Shown: positions 1 through 7,489 of the stretch, in pieces
Layout: each line of letters begins with the position of its first letter
How positions within the stretch are numbered: the first letter of the stretch is position 1
From: Palsa-295 sp963785585
GTDB lineage: Bacteria; Acidobacteriota; Terriglobia; Acidiferrales; UBA7541
Reading direction: 5' to 3'
NCBI GenBank assembly: GCA_963785585.1
Contig: CAWAVW010000004.1
Coordinates: 1,488,001 to 1,552,000 of the forward strand
Length of the DNA: 64,000 bases
Program-made: the position numbers and the translations under genes
The notes under the pieces: model-generated
What the model saw: only the letters and a program-made list of their open reading frames with translations
What the model was told of the DNA's origin: nothing
Databases searched by the model: none

Positions 1-489
1 GGGGATGCCGTAATCACCGTCGCCAGAAAGGAAGCAGCCGATGCGTCCGATGCCGTAGCCGAGAGCGGCGGCGGGAGAGCCGGCGTCGAGAATTTCAAGG
101 AATGTGATGTGCCGAAGAGCGGGCGCGTTTGCGTTTTGCGCGGAGGCGGCGTTTGCGTTGCGTTGGATGCGCGAAGCGACGAGGGCGAAGACGGCGAATC
201 CGGCGATGAGTCCGCCGAACCATGCGAAGCCGTAGGCGCTGAGGAGAGCGCCGCGCGGGTCGGCGAAGAGTTCGCGAGGAGATTCGAGGACGTGGTAGAG
301 CTTGGCGCCGACGATGCCGGCGAGGCAGGGCCAGGCGATGAGGGATTCGGCTTCGCCGGAGTCTTTGGGGGCGATGTTGCGGCGGGCGAGGTCGGCGCGG
401 AGGAGAAAGTAGGCGGCGAGCATGGCGGTGGCGACCATGAGTCCGAAGGTGGGGATGGTGAGGGGGCCGAGGTGGAGGAAGGGGATCAT
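1..489 (-). CDS. lgt: Prolipoprotein diacylglyceryl transferase (N-terminal part, cut by window edge)
   Basis: Lgt transfers diacylglycerol from phosphatidylglycerol to the lipobox cysteine of prolipoproteins in the inner membrane. Reading the minus strand from the ATG at 489 gives 163 open codons to the edge, starting MIPFLHLGPLTIPTFGLMVA. There are several hydrophobic segments and, at the truncated end, GRIGCFLSGDGDYGIP, which matches the conserved Lgt signature (GR-x-GNF-x-NGE-x-G type). The remaining C-terminal half lies outside the window. The sense strand is very C-rich, unlike the minus-strand housekeeping genes beyond 38 kb. A TATACTAT stretch about 20 bases upstream could be a -10 element but is weak evidence. 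Confidence 0.9.
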   Translation of the reverse strand, partial: MIPFLHLGPLTIPTFGLMVATAMLAAYFLLRADLARRNIAPKDSGEAESLIAWPCLAGIVGAKLYHVLESPRELFADPRGALLSAYGFAWFGGLIAGFAVFALVASRIQRNANAASAQNANAPALRHITFLEILDAGSPAAALGYGIGRIGCFLSGDGDYGIP

Positions 490-520
490 TGTTTGGAGGG
501 GATAGTATAGCGGGGAAAGG

Positions 521-606
521 AAAAGGCAGTGGCTAGTGACTAGTGACGAGTGGCTAGAAGGTTCGAAGGAAAAGGCAGTGGCTAGTGACTAGTGGCTAGA
601 AGGCTC
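521..606. repeat. CTAG-type spacer repeat
   Basis: Two tandem runs of GGCAGTGGCTAGTGACTAG-like words separated by a GGTTCGAAGGAAAA spacer. The same words recur at about 4506-4556, 4728-4760, 8524-8562, 12868-12905, 18447-18490 and 25600-25790, mostly just upstream of plus-strand structural genes. Confidence 0.85.
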
Positions 607-644
607 GGTGGGGGTGAGGGTTGGGTGGGTATCGGACGTTGAGA

Positions 645-715
645 TGACGGTTTACATGGCTAAACCTGCATCCCATTGGAATTGGGATGCACACAGACGC
701 GAGCGTCTGTGCCAC
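645..715. repeat. 71-bp dyad repeat, copy 1
   Basis: Begins TGACGGTTTACATGGCT and contains two hairpins: GCATCCCA/TGGGATGC, then CAGACGC-GA-GCGTCTG, ending GTGCCAC. It is nearly identical to 869-939, differing at only a few bases, all outside the second stem. Confidence 0.9.
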
Positions 716-746
716 GAGTGCGAAGCCAAAGCGGAAAGTCAAAAGA

Positions 747-784
747 CCCACCCTTTGCAGAGGCGGCAAAGGATGGGGCACCCA
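747..784 (+). repeat. CCCACCC/GGATGGG hairpin repeat, copy 1
   Basis: Left arm CCCACCCTTTGC, loop AGAGGCG, right arm GCAAAGGATGGG, followed by GCACCCA and a GTCAAA-rich tail. Other copies, all in the same orientation, are at about 2563, 6279, 9445, 9538, 14255, 14420, 14547, 14674, 14827 and 14996. Confidence 0.9.
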
Positions 785-868
785 GGTCAAAGGCTAAAAG
801 CCAAAACAAAAAGCAAAAGCGAAGGCTGGTGCTCCGGGCTGCGTTGGGCCGTAGCGGCGAAGTCGGAG

Positions 869-939
869 TGACGGTTTACATGGCTGAACCTGCATCCCAT
901 TGGAAATGGGATGCACACAGACGCGAGCGTCTGTGCCAC
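869..939. repeat. 71-bp dyad repeat, copy 2
   Basis: Second copy of the element at 645-715, followed directly by two partial copies of its CAGACGC-GA-GCGTCTG hairpin. Confidence 0.9.
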
Positions 940-1156
940 GGGCTGTGCCACGAAAGCTGGGGCGCGCATAGACGCGAGCGTCTGTGCCACGGCCTGTGCC
1001 ACGGCGTGAGATGGGGGCGAAGGGTTGAGGGTGATGGTGGGACGGGATTTGCAACCAAAGAGGGCACGGGGGCGTCATATGGTGTAGTATCGCGGAAGTG
1101 GAAGGATGCGCCGCAAGTGGCGCAGGGTTTGCCGCAACGCTTGCAGGAGTGCCATC

Positions 1157-2278
1157 GTGAAAAATTCGCGTGAAGTGATGCTGGCGGGCGTGCTGGGTGT
1201 GTTTCTGGCGCTGGTGCCTGGGGCTGCGTTTGGACAGCATGGCGGCGGTGGCGGGTCGCACGGCGGCGGTGGTGGCGGCGGACATTTTGGCGGAGGCGGC
1301 GGAGCGCCAGCGAGGAGTTCGAGCGCGCCCAGCTCATCGCACGCGTCGAAAAGCGGTGCGCCGGCGGCAACGAATTCGGCGACGACCAGCGGAAAATCGG
1401 CGGCGACGAACGAATCGGGCACGGCTTCGACTAACAGTACGCCGACCAGCACGACGGCGACGACCGGCGCGGCAAGGGGCTGGAGCAATACTTCCAGCGA
1501 TGCGCGGACGACAGGTTTGACGCCCTACACAACGAACTCGGCCGTGCACGCAAATGGCGTGGTCGCTTCCTCGACGCGTCCGTTTAATCCGAATCGGCCC
1601 GTGTATCCCTACTATCCTTATTACTACAACCCGTACTACGGATATGGGTATGGGTTCGGTTATGGAAGCGCGTTTGGGCTTTGCGATCCGTTTTGGGGCT
1701 GCTCGGGATTCGGTTTTGGATACGGCGGCGGGTTTGGATTGGGCTATGGATACGGCGGGGGCTACGGATATCCGCTCTTCAGCTCGAGCGGAACGGTGAG
1801 TTCGGGAACGGGCGCGAACGATGGCGAGCCGGGATGGTCGTATTCGACGCCGAGTCCGGATGGGTCGAATACCGTGAATGCCAATCCGAATGGCGAGGCG
1901 AACGCGGACGAGGCGGCGAGCGGCACTTCGGGTGGCACTACGAACGGAGATGCAAACGGAACGGTGAGCACGGATGGACAGCAAGGAGCTCCGGATGCGT
2001 CGGCGAGCGGACCGACGGTGATGTTGAATGGCCCGGCGGGGGCGCCGCAGGGACCGGAGGAGAAGTCGAGCGCTACGCTTTATTTGTCGGATGGATCGAG
2101 CGTGGTGGCGAGCGATTACTGGCTGAGCGAAGGGAAGCTGCATTACGTGACGGCGGCGGGCGTTGAAAACACCTTGGATGCGGGGCAATTGGATTTGCAG
2201 CGGACGGTGGATGAGAATGCGAAGATTGGGATCACGTTTTCGTTGAAGCCGGCGCCAGCGGCGACGCAGCCGCAGTAA
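1157..2278 (+). CDS. Secreted Gly/Tyr-rich hypothetical protein
   Basis: Function not recognised. The GTG at 1157 is preferred because AGGAG lies 8 bases upstream; an ATG at 1106 would add 17 Arg-rich residues. From 1157 the protein is 373 aa. It has a Sec signal peptide (hydrophobic MLAGVLGVFLALVPGAAFG), then glycine-histidine runs, a Ser/Thr/Ala-rich linker, a Tyr/Gly/Phe-rich middle (YNPYYGYGYGFGYG) and a compact C-terminal domain (about 310-365) with the pattern LYLSDGSSVVASDYWLSEGK followed by LHYVT and a later LDL. It is probably exported to the periplasm, surface or matrix. It lies outside the phage block, just left of its promoter. Confidence 0.75.
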   Translation: MKNSREVMLAGVLGVFLALVPGAAFGQHGGGGGSHGGGGGGGHFGGGGGAPARSSSAPSSSHASKSGAPAATNSATTSGKSAATNESGTASTNSTPTSTTATTGAARGWSNTSSDARTTGLTPYTTNSAVHANGVVASSTRPFNPNRPVYPYYPYYYNPYYGYGYGFGYGSAFGLCDPFWGCSGFGFGYGGGFGLGYGYGGGYGYPLFSSSGTVSSGTGANDGEPGWSYSTPSPDGSNTVNANPNGEANADEAASGTSGGTTNGDANGTVSTDGQQGAPDASASGPTVMLNGPAGAPQGPEEKSSATLYLSDGSSVVASDYWLSEGKLHYVTAAGVENTLDAGQLDLQRTVDENAKIGITFSLKPAPAATQPQ

Positions 2279-2344
2279 GACCGGGGATTTGGGCGGGTTT
2301 GACGAATTCAGACTTGGATATTTATTGCCTACGGAAGTAAAGAC

Positions 2345-2373
2345 TTGACAGTGTTAACGAGTTAGTGTATAAT
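2345..2373 (+). promoter_or_regulatory. Perfect sigma-70 consensus promoter opening the phage-like block
   Basis: TTGACA at 2345-2350, a 17-base spacer, and TATAAT at 2368-2373: both hexamers are exact consensus at optimal spacing, in a locally AT-rich island. Transcription would start near 2380 and run through an untranslated leader of about 270 bases, containing one hairpin repeat (2563-2600), into the first phage-like gene at 2654. Confidence 0.8.
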
Positions 2374-2562
2374 TCTTTACGTTAGCCTCGAAAAGTGTGA
2401 CTGAGGCGCTGGCGGCAGTTCCTTCCTGTTGTTTTTTCTTCGTTGAGATTATGGATGGGTCGGGGTGTGTCTGGAGGTTGAGGCGCGGCGGAAGGTGGCT
2501 GCGCCTTTTTTGTTTTGTGGACCTCGGAGCAAGGGCCAGACGCGCGGACGGAAAGTTGTGGC

Positions 2563-2600
2563 GCCCACCTTTTGCGGAACCGGCAAAGGATGGGGCGCCC
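2563..2600 (+). repeat. CCCACCC/GGATGGG hairpin repeat, copy in the 5' leader
   Basis: Variant arms CCCACCTTTTGC and GGCAAAGGATGGGG, with loop GGAACC. It lies in the leader of the first transcription unit, about 50 bases before the 2654 start codon. Confidence 0.8.
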
Positions 2601-2653
2601 GCAAAATCAAAGGCCACAAGCACGAATGCTTGCGGCTAAAAACTGAGGGGCTT

Positions 2654-3034
2654 ATGCCGAACTATAATACGCAGAATCCGCCGTACTCGTTGTTTCCGGG
2701 AGATGTGGGGCTGGCGTTTAACGCCGAGGGGCCGGCGGCGGGGCAGGCGAGCCAGCAGTATGCGTTGCCGAGCTACGCGGGATTTCCGGAGAACGGGCGG
2801 ACGATCCGATGGCAAACGAGTTATACAACCGCGCCGACTTCGGTGCAGATCCAGTTGCAGACGGCGATCAACGATGTGGACGCGCAGTATTCGGCGCCGA
2901 GCACGGGAGCGCAGAATTCGACAACGACGACCGGGGACAGCCTGGTGGTGACGGGAATTCGAGCGAACTTTGTACGAGCGAAGGTGATCGCGATTTCGGG
3001 CGGGTCGGGAGTGACGGTACAGATTTTGGGTTAG
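2654..3034 (+). CDS. Phage-block hypothetical protein
   Basis: 126 aa from the ATG at 2654 (GAGGGG upstream). The frame is open further upstream to 2465 but that part runs through a hairpin repeat. The protein has no signal peptide or membrane segment. It is rich in Gln, Ser and Thr, with an aromatic N-terminus (MPNYNTQNPPYSLFPGDVGL) and a beta-rich C-terminus (VVTGIRANFVRAKV, VTVQILG). It is the first gene after the consensus promoter and abuts the next gene by one base. It could be a small structural or decoration protein, but no family is recognised. Confidence 0.65.
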   Translation: MPNYNTQNPPYSLFPGDVGLAFNAEGPAAGQASQQYALPSYAGFPENGRTIRWQTSYTTAPTSVQIQLQTAINDVDAQYSAPSTGAQNSTTTTGDSLVVTGIRANFVRAKVIAISGGSGVTVQILG

Positions 3035-3035
3035 C

Positions 3036-3560
3036 GTGTGGTATTGTGCGTCGCGGGAGCGAACGAAGTTGAGATTCGGGCGACGGCGAAAGGCAAGAGG
3101 GGCGCGAAGAGGCGCGGGGGTGTGGCTGGCGGCGATCGCGGCATGTGCGAGTTTTGCGATGGGCACGATGAGCCGGGCACAAACCGGGCAGGCGGTGGGA
3201 ACGAAGGCGGGAGCTGCAACCGCGAAGAAAGTTCCGTCGGGGCCGCCGACGGCGAAACATGCGCTGACGGTGACGTTTGATTACGATTTTGGGAAGAACG
3301 TGGCGTGTTCGGATGTGGTGAAGCAGAAGTGCGTGGCGAAGTTCCGGGTTTACGATATTTCGCTGCCGACGAGGAAATATTTGCTTTTCACGATCGCGGT
3401 TCCGGCGGGCGCGAAGGGAATGATGAAGGGGATTTCGGGGACGAGCGAGGAGATGCTGTTTGTGGTGGGGCAGCACCGGATCGGAGTGGCGGCGGTGACG
3501 GCGGATGATGCGGAGTCGAATCCGCTGGTGTGCCAGACGGTGATTGATGTGGGGGAGTGA
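3036..3560 (+). CDS. Secreted Cys-pair protein, paralogue of the 36742 gene
   Basis: 174 aa from a GTG one base after the previous stop. The true start may be a little further in, because the first 30 residues are Arg-rich. A hydrophobic signal segment (VWLAAIAACASFAMG) ends near SRAQ. The mature part is a beta-rich domain with the core VACSDVVKQKCVAKF (two cysteines eight apart) following FDYDFGKN. The protein at 36742-37215, at the other end of the block, has the matching core VPCSAAVTKNCVSGF after FNYSVD. Function unknown; probably a periplasmic or secreted immunoglobulin/fibronectin-like fold. Confidence 0.65.
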   Translation: MWYCASRERTKLRFGRRRKARGARRGAGVWLAAIAACASFAMGTMSRAQTGQAVGTKAGAATAKKVPSGPPTAKHALTVTFDYDFGKNVACSDVVKQKCVAKFRVYDISLPTRKYLLFTIAVPAGAKGMMKGISGTSEEMLFVVGQHRIGVAAVTADDAESNPLVCQTVIDVGE

Positions 3561-3897
3561 GGGTGGCGGTGAGACCGTGAAACATTGCGTGACGCAAGGG
3601 CGGGACGAACACAGATAATCTTGTGTGTGGTGCCAGAGGCTGCGGGTTTCTTGCGGTTGAGTTTTTCCTCGATACAAATTCCATAAATTGAAAATTTGTC
3701 GGCGACCTGGGCGCGCGGGTGTGTCTGTGCGCGTTGCGGGGAAGTGTGTGGCCGAGGAATCGGATTTGTCGCCTGTGCAGGACACACTGAAAATCGCGGC
3801 GGAAAAAACGACGCCCGCGCGGCTCGAACCGGCCGGATGGACGGTGTGTCCTGCTCCCTTTTGCGATGTGCGGTTGCGGTGAAGTGCGGATGGTGCG
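3561..3897. other. 337-bp gap without a supported gene
   Basis: No known repeat family and no convincing open frame. It contains one AT-rich patch (about 3655-3690) in which TTGCGG, 16 bases and TACAAA could form a weak plus-strand promoter for the terminase genes. Confidence 0.4.
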
Positions 3898-4341
3898 ATG
3901 AGCAAAGCGGCGCGGCGCGGACGGAGGCGGAGTAGGAAGGATGCGCCGGCAGCGCCGGTGGACGCGACGGTTGGCGCGGAGATCGTGGGAGAGAGTGGCG
4001 GGAGCGAGGTGCGCGAAGGCGAGAATCCGGCGATGGCGGGAATGCGTCGCGCGGGATTGGGCGAGGCGCAATATTTTTTGGAATTTCGCGGATACGTTGA
4101 CCGGCTAAAAGATGTGAAGGGAGCGGAGCGAACGTTTCTGGATATGTTGAAGGAATGGCGGCGGGTGCATGAGCGGGCGGCTGCATCCGACATGGAGCGC
4201 GATCCAGGGGATCGCGAGGATGGGCCGACGACGGTGGAGTTGGTGCATTCGGTGGCGCGTCCGGCGCGGGAGACGGTGGGATTTGGGATTCCCCGGCAAG
4301 AACGGCAGGGGCGTTTTGCATTTCACGAGGAGGAACGATGA
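3898..4341 (+). CDS. Possible small terminase subunit (by position)
   Basis: 147 aa. It has a very basic N-terminus (MSKAARRGRRRSRK) followed by a helical part with LGEAQYFLEFRGYVDRLKDV and ERTFLDMLKEWRRVHERAA, and an acidic C-terminus. The size, the basic DNA-binding-like N-terminus and the place two genes before TerL fit a small terminase subunit, but no diagnostic motif is visible. Its stop codon overlaps the next start (ATGA), so the two are probably translationally coupled. Confidence 0.45.
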   Translation: MSKAARRGRRRSRKDAPAAPVDATVGAEIVGESGGSEVREGENPAMAGMRRAGLGEAQYFLEFRGYVDRLKDVKGAERTFLDMLKEWRRVHERAAASDMERDPGDREDGPTTVELVHSVARPARETVGFGIPRQERQGRFAFHEEER

Positions 4342-4505
4342 GCGCGAGCAAGACGACGGTGGGGTATGTGGTGCAGGCGAGCGGGCTGGGAGCCATCTTG
4401 GTGGGCGTGGTTTTGAGCGTGCATCATGTGGCGATTGCACTGGCGTTTGTGGGAGGAGCGGCGGCGTTTTTTGTGGGGGAGAAGATACGGACGTTGAGTT
4501 TGTGA
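4338..4505 (+). CDS. Small two-helix membrane protein
   Basis: 55 aa from the ATG at 4338 (strong GAGGAGG upstream), overlapping the preceding gene by 4 bases. Almost the whole protein is two hydrophobic helices (residues about 8-30 and 32-50) separated by HH, ending in a charged EKIRTLSL. Small two-helix proteins in phage clusters are often holins or superinfection-exclusion proteins. Its place before TerL rather than beside the endolysin makes holin only one possibility. Confidence 0.6.
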   Translation: MSASKTTVGYVVQASGLGAILVGVVLSVHHVAIALAFVGGAAAFFVGEKIRTLSL

Positions 4506-4740
4506 GGGTGGCTGGAGACTAGTGGCGAGTGGCTAGTGACCAGTGGCTAGAGGCGCTGGAGGCGGATTGCGAGAGGCGGTTTGGGTTTTCTTTGGGCTGA
4601 GATCAAAGATTGAAACGCAGAGGGCACAGAGAAAGGCGGAGGGAGTTCACGGAGAGGGCGAAGGAAAGGCGCGGGGAGTTCACGGAGAGTTTGAAGGAGA
4701 GGCGGAGGGAGTTGAGAGTTCGAAGGGAAGGCAGTGGCTC
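4506..4740. repeat. CTAG-type and GGAGTTCACGGAGAG repeats upstream of TerL
   Basis: A CTAG-type run (4510-4556), then three imperfect units around GGAGGGAGTTCACGGAGAG (4637-4715), then another GGCAGTGGCTCGTGACGAG run crossing 4728-4760. The TerL frame stays open through most of this to 4543, which would give a low-complexity N-terminal extension. Confidence 0.7.
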
Positions 4741-6237
4741 GTGACGAGTGGCAAGCGGCGAGATGGAAGGCGAGCGGAAGCGGAGCGGGTGGTGCGGGTG
4801 GAGCTGGGGTATGAGCCGTTTCCGCGGCAGCAGGATTTTCACGGGTCGACGGCGAAGTACCGGTTATTCGGCGGGGCGGCGGGGCCGGGGAAGACGAAAG
4901 CGCTGCTGATGGAAGCGGTGGTGCAGGCGTGGGAGCGCAGCGGAGTGAATACGCTGCTGCTGCGGAGAACGTTTCCGGAGCTGGAATCGTCGCTGCTGCA
5001 CTATTTTCGAAGGGATGTGCCGCGGCGATTGTATGCGAGCTACAACGAATCGAAACACATTGTGACGTGGCTGAACGGATCGACGACACGGTTTGGGTAT
5101 TGCGCGGCGGAGCATGACGTCTACCAGTATCAGGGCGCGGAGTATTTGTTTATCGGAGTGGACGAGCTGACGCATTTTACGCTGCGGCAGTGGCAATTTC
5201 TGACGAGCCGGAACCGTTGCGCGGTGGCGGGGAGTTTTCCGTGCATGGCGGGGGCGACGAATCCGGGAAACATCGGACACGCGTGGGTGAAGTCGCTGTG
5301 GGTGACGCGCGAGCCGGCGGCGGGGATGGAGCGTCCGGAAGAGTACAACGCGGCGGATTATGAATTTGTGGCGGCGAGGCTCGAGGACAATCCGATTTAT
5401 GCGAAGGATGAGAATTATAAGCGGACGCTGGCGGCGTTGCCGGTAGATTTAAAACGCGCGTTCCTCGATGGAAGCTGGGATGTTTTTGCCGGGCAGTATT
5501 TCGACCGGTTCGATGTGCGCAAGAACGTGCGGCGGGCGGAAGAGATTGAGTGGAAGCCGTGGTGGCCGCGATGGATATCGATCGACTGGGGATTCGAGCA
5601 TCCGGCGGCGGCTTACTGGCATGCGCAGATGGCGAGAGGGGATGGCGGGCGATCGAGCGTGGCGACGTACCGGGAGTTTGTGACTAGGCGAACGTCGCCG
5701 AGGGATTTGGCGGCGGAGATTGTGGCGCGGAGCTTGGTTGGCGGCGACGCTCGGGAGAGAGTGGACGCGATTTATCTTTCGCCGGATGCGTTTGCGCGGC
5801 GGACGGATGAAGCTTCGATTGCGGAGCAGATGGGCGACGTATTTGCGGCGGCGGGCATGCCGAGGCCGGTTCCGGCGGACAACGATCGAGTGGGCGGATG
5901 GATGTTGATGTACCAGATGCTGGACGCGGGCGAGTGGGTGATTACGAGCAACTGCACGGAATTGATTGGGGTGTTGCCGGCGCTGGTGCGGGATACATCG
6001 CGCGTGGAGGATATCGAGAAGATGGATGGGGACGACGCGGCGGATGCGGCTAGGTATGGATTGAAGACGCGCTATTCGGCGCAGCGGAGTGGCGCGGTGC
6101 GGCCGCCGATGGAACAGAGGATTGCGGAGCGCGTGACGGCGGCGGATCCGACGGTGAGGGCGATTCAGGCGAAGGCGGCGGGGATTGCGGAAGGGCGGAA
6201 GGTAGGGCCGGTGAGTTTTGTGAGGCGGAGAAGGTAG
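4741..6237 (+). CDS. terL: Phage terminase large subunit
   Basis: Packaging motor: an N-terminal ATPase pumps DNA into the procapsid and a C-terminal RNase H-like nuclease cuts it. From the GTG at 4741 (498 aa) the Walker A is GGAAGPGKT (44-52), the Walker B is YLFIGVDE with D141/E142, and the coupling region is AGATNPGN. The nuclease has acidic residues at D282 (SIDWGFE), D349 (YLSPDAF) and the late DGDDAADAARYG motif. The exact start is uncertain: the frame is open to 4543 but that part encodes repeats, and a GTG at 4789 is also possible. About 500 aa is normal for the family. Confidence 0.9.
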   Translation: MTSGKRRDGRRAEAERVVRVELGYEPFPRQQDFHGSTAKYRLFGGAAGPGKTKALLMEAVVQAWERSGVNTLLLRRTFPELESSLLHYFRRDVPRRLYASYNESKHIVTWLNGSTTRFGYCAAEHDVYQYQGAEYLFIGVDELTHFTLRQWQFLTSRNRCAVAGSFPCMAGATNPGNIGHAWVKSLWVTREPAAGMERPEEYNAADYEFVAARLEDNPIYAKDENYKRTLAALPVDLKRAFLDGSWDVFAGQYFDRFDVRKNVRRAEEIEWKPWWPRWISIDWGFEHPAAAYWHAQMARGDGGRSSVATYREFVTRRTSPRDLAAEIVARSLVGGDARERVDAIYLSPDAFARRTDEASIAEQMGDVFAAAGMPRPVPADNDRVGGWMLMYQMLDAGEWVITSNCTELIGVLPALVRDTSRVEDIEKMDGDDAADAARYGLKTRYSAQRSGAVRPPMEQRIAERVTAADPTVRAIQAKAAGIAEGRKVGPVSFVRRRR

Positions 6238-6278
6238 GAAATTGGTTGGATTTTGGCAGGGGCGCGAAAAACAAAAGA

Positions 6279-6315
6279 CCCACGCTTTGCAAACTCGGCA
6301 AAGGATGGGGCGACC
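6279..6315 (+). repeat. CCCACCC/GGATGGG hairpin repeat
   Basis: Variant arms CCCACGCTTTGC and GGCAAAGGATGGGG, in the gap after TerL. It carries a CACGTCAAAAGCG tail like the array copies. Confidence 0.8.
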
Positions 6316-6413
6316 ACGTCAAAAGCGAAATCGAGTTTCACCTGGGCAGGCGCAGGAAATTGATCGGTGGTGCGGGCTGGCGATGGAAGAGTGGCTACCG
6401 GACGAGGGTGAGA

Positions 6414-6914
6414 ATGCTGCGGGAAATTTGGGGACGGGTGAGAGCGGCGGCGCGGTCCGGCTACGCTGAAGTGCGGCTACGGCGCGACGGGCTAGGGCCG
6501 CGGGAGATGCGCGAGGAGATTGCAAGATTGCGCGCGGAGAACCGTGCGCTGATGAATTCCATATTGGGGATTGCCGGAGTGCCGCCGGTGATGGTCGAGG
6601 ATGCGGCAGAAGCGGATGCGCTGCGATTGCGTGTGGGGGAACCGGGAGTGGCGGGCGCGAAAGAAATGGTGGGAGCGCCGGTGGGCGGGGTGAAGGCGCG
6701 CGCGAACCGTTCGGCGAAGGTGAGCGGTGGAGCGGGACGACGGCCGGCGGGCGGTGTGAATCGATCGGGAGTGGCGGCAGTGCCGATGCCGATGCGGAGA
6801 AAGTCCTGGCATCAGGTGAATCGAATGCTGGAGATTGATGCGGCGCGGAAGAAGGACGCGGGCGGCGGCGGTTCGATGGATGCGATGGATGCGGAAGTGA
6901 AAGCGGGCGGATGA
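6414..6914 (+). CDS. Phage-block coiled-coil hypothetical protein
   Basis: 166 aa from the ATG at 6414 (GAGGGTGAG upstream). An upstream open frame to 6246 reads through a hairpin repeat and is probably not coding. The N-terminal half is a charged helix (MREEIARLRAENRALMNSIL) followed by GIAGVPPV. The C-terminal half is low-complexity Gly/Ala/Arg and ends in HQVNRMLEIDAARKKD. Function unrecognised. Its place between TerL and portal is typical for small packaging or capsid-associated proteins. Confidence 0.6.
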   Translation: MLREIWGRVRAAARSGYAEVRLRRDGLGPREMREEIARLRAENRALMNSILGIAGVPPVMVEDAAEADALRLRVGEPGVAGAKEMVGAPVGGVKARANRSAKVSGGAGRRPAGGVNRSGVAAVPMPMRRKSWHQVNRMLEIDAARKKDAGGGGSMDAMDAEVKAGG

Positions 6915-6965
6915 CGTTGTTGCGCGAGCGATGGCGCGGAGCGGAGTGGATACGGAGGAGGAACG

Positions 6966-7379
6966 ATGCCGTTTATACGCGGGCGGTATTACATGAATCC
7001 GGTGGCGGGGGAAGCGATCGAAGCGGCGCGTGCGGCGGAAGAGGCGTTGCGCGAGGCGGGATCGGGGGACGACGGCGGAGATTCGGAGGGCGAGGATCAG
7101 TACGGCGGCGATGGCGACGCGGAGTCGAGCGGGCCGATTCATCGGATTGAGATCGAGGCGACGGAGCTGGTGCCGTCTGCGACGGGGAGAGCGTCGCGGG
7201 GATTTGTGGCGCGCGTGCATCGGGGCGACAGCGCGGGCGATCGCGACGCGAGATTGGGCGGCGTTGCGCCGCGGAATGCGCGGCCGGCGGGGCTGAAGGC
7301 GAGCGCGCGTCCGGAGACGCATGTGTTTTCGGATCATCGGGACCTGGTGAGTTTTTTGGGAGATGCGCTGGGGAAGTGA
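6966..7379 (+). CDS. Phage-block hypothetical protein
   Basis: 137 aa with a strong GGAGGAACG site before the ATG. N-terminus MPFIRGRYYMNPVAGEAIEAA, then an acidic Gly/Asp/Glu-rich stretch (about 35-53), a short beta region (IHRIEIEATELVP) and an Ala/Arg-rich tail ending SFLGDALGK. No membrane segment. No family recognised. It lies in the run TerL - two hypotheticals - membrane protein - portal. Confidence 0.55.
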   Translation: MPFIRGRYYMNPVAGEAIEAARAAEEALREAGSGDDGGDSEGEDQYGGDGDAESSGPIHRIEIEATELVPSATGRASRGFVARVHRGDSAGDRDARLGGVAPRNARPAGLKASARPETHVFSDHRDLVSFLGDALGK

Positions 7380-7489
7380 GGCGGGGCGGGACGGCGTAGG
7401 GGGCAGCGAGATGAGTGGCTATCGTACAAGAGCGGGTTCGGAGGACGGGGAATCCATTAGAATGGGGGCGCGGGGCGGAGAGTGAACGG

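Larger units (their letters stand above)
490..1156. repeat. Gene-free repeat cluster between lgt and the secreted protein gene
   Basis: No supported gene. The stretch holds a CTAG-type spacer repeat (521-606), two copies of a 71-bp dyad repeat (645-715 and 869-939), one copy of the CCCACCC/GGATGGG hairpin (747-784), and further copies of the CAGACGC-GA-GCGTCTG hairpin near 965-990. The short open frames seen here are translations of repeats. Confidence 0.8.

Noticed and set aside
2868..4396. Long minus-strand frames of 227-441 codons opposite genes 3036-4341
   Set aside because: Arg/Pro/Ser/His-rich translations opposite G-rich coding sequence, no domains, and overlapping several supported plus-strand genes. 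They are composition artefacts.
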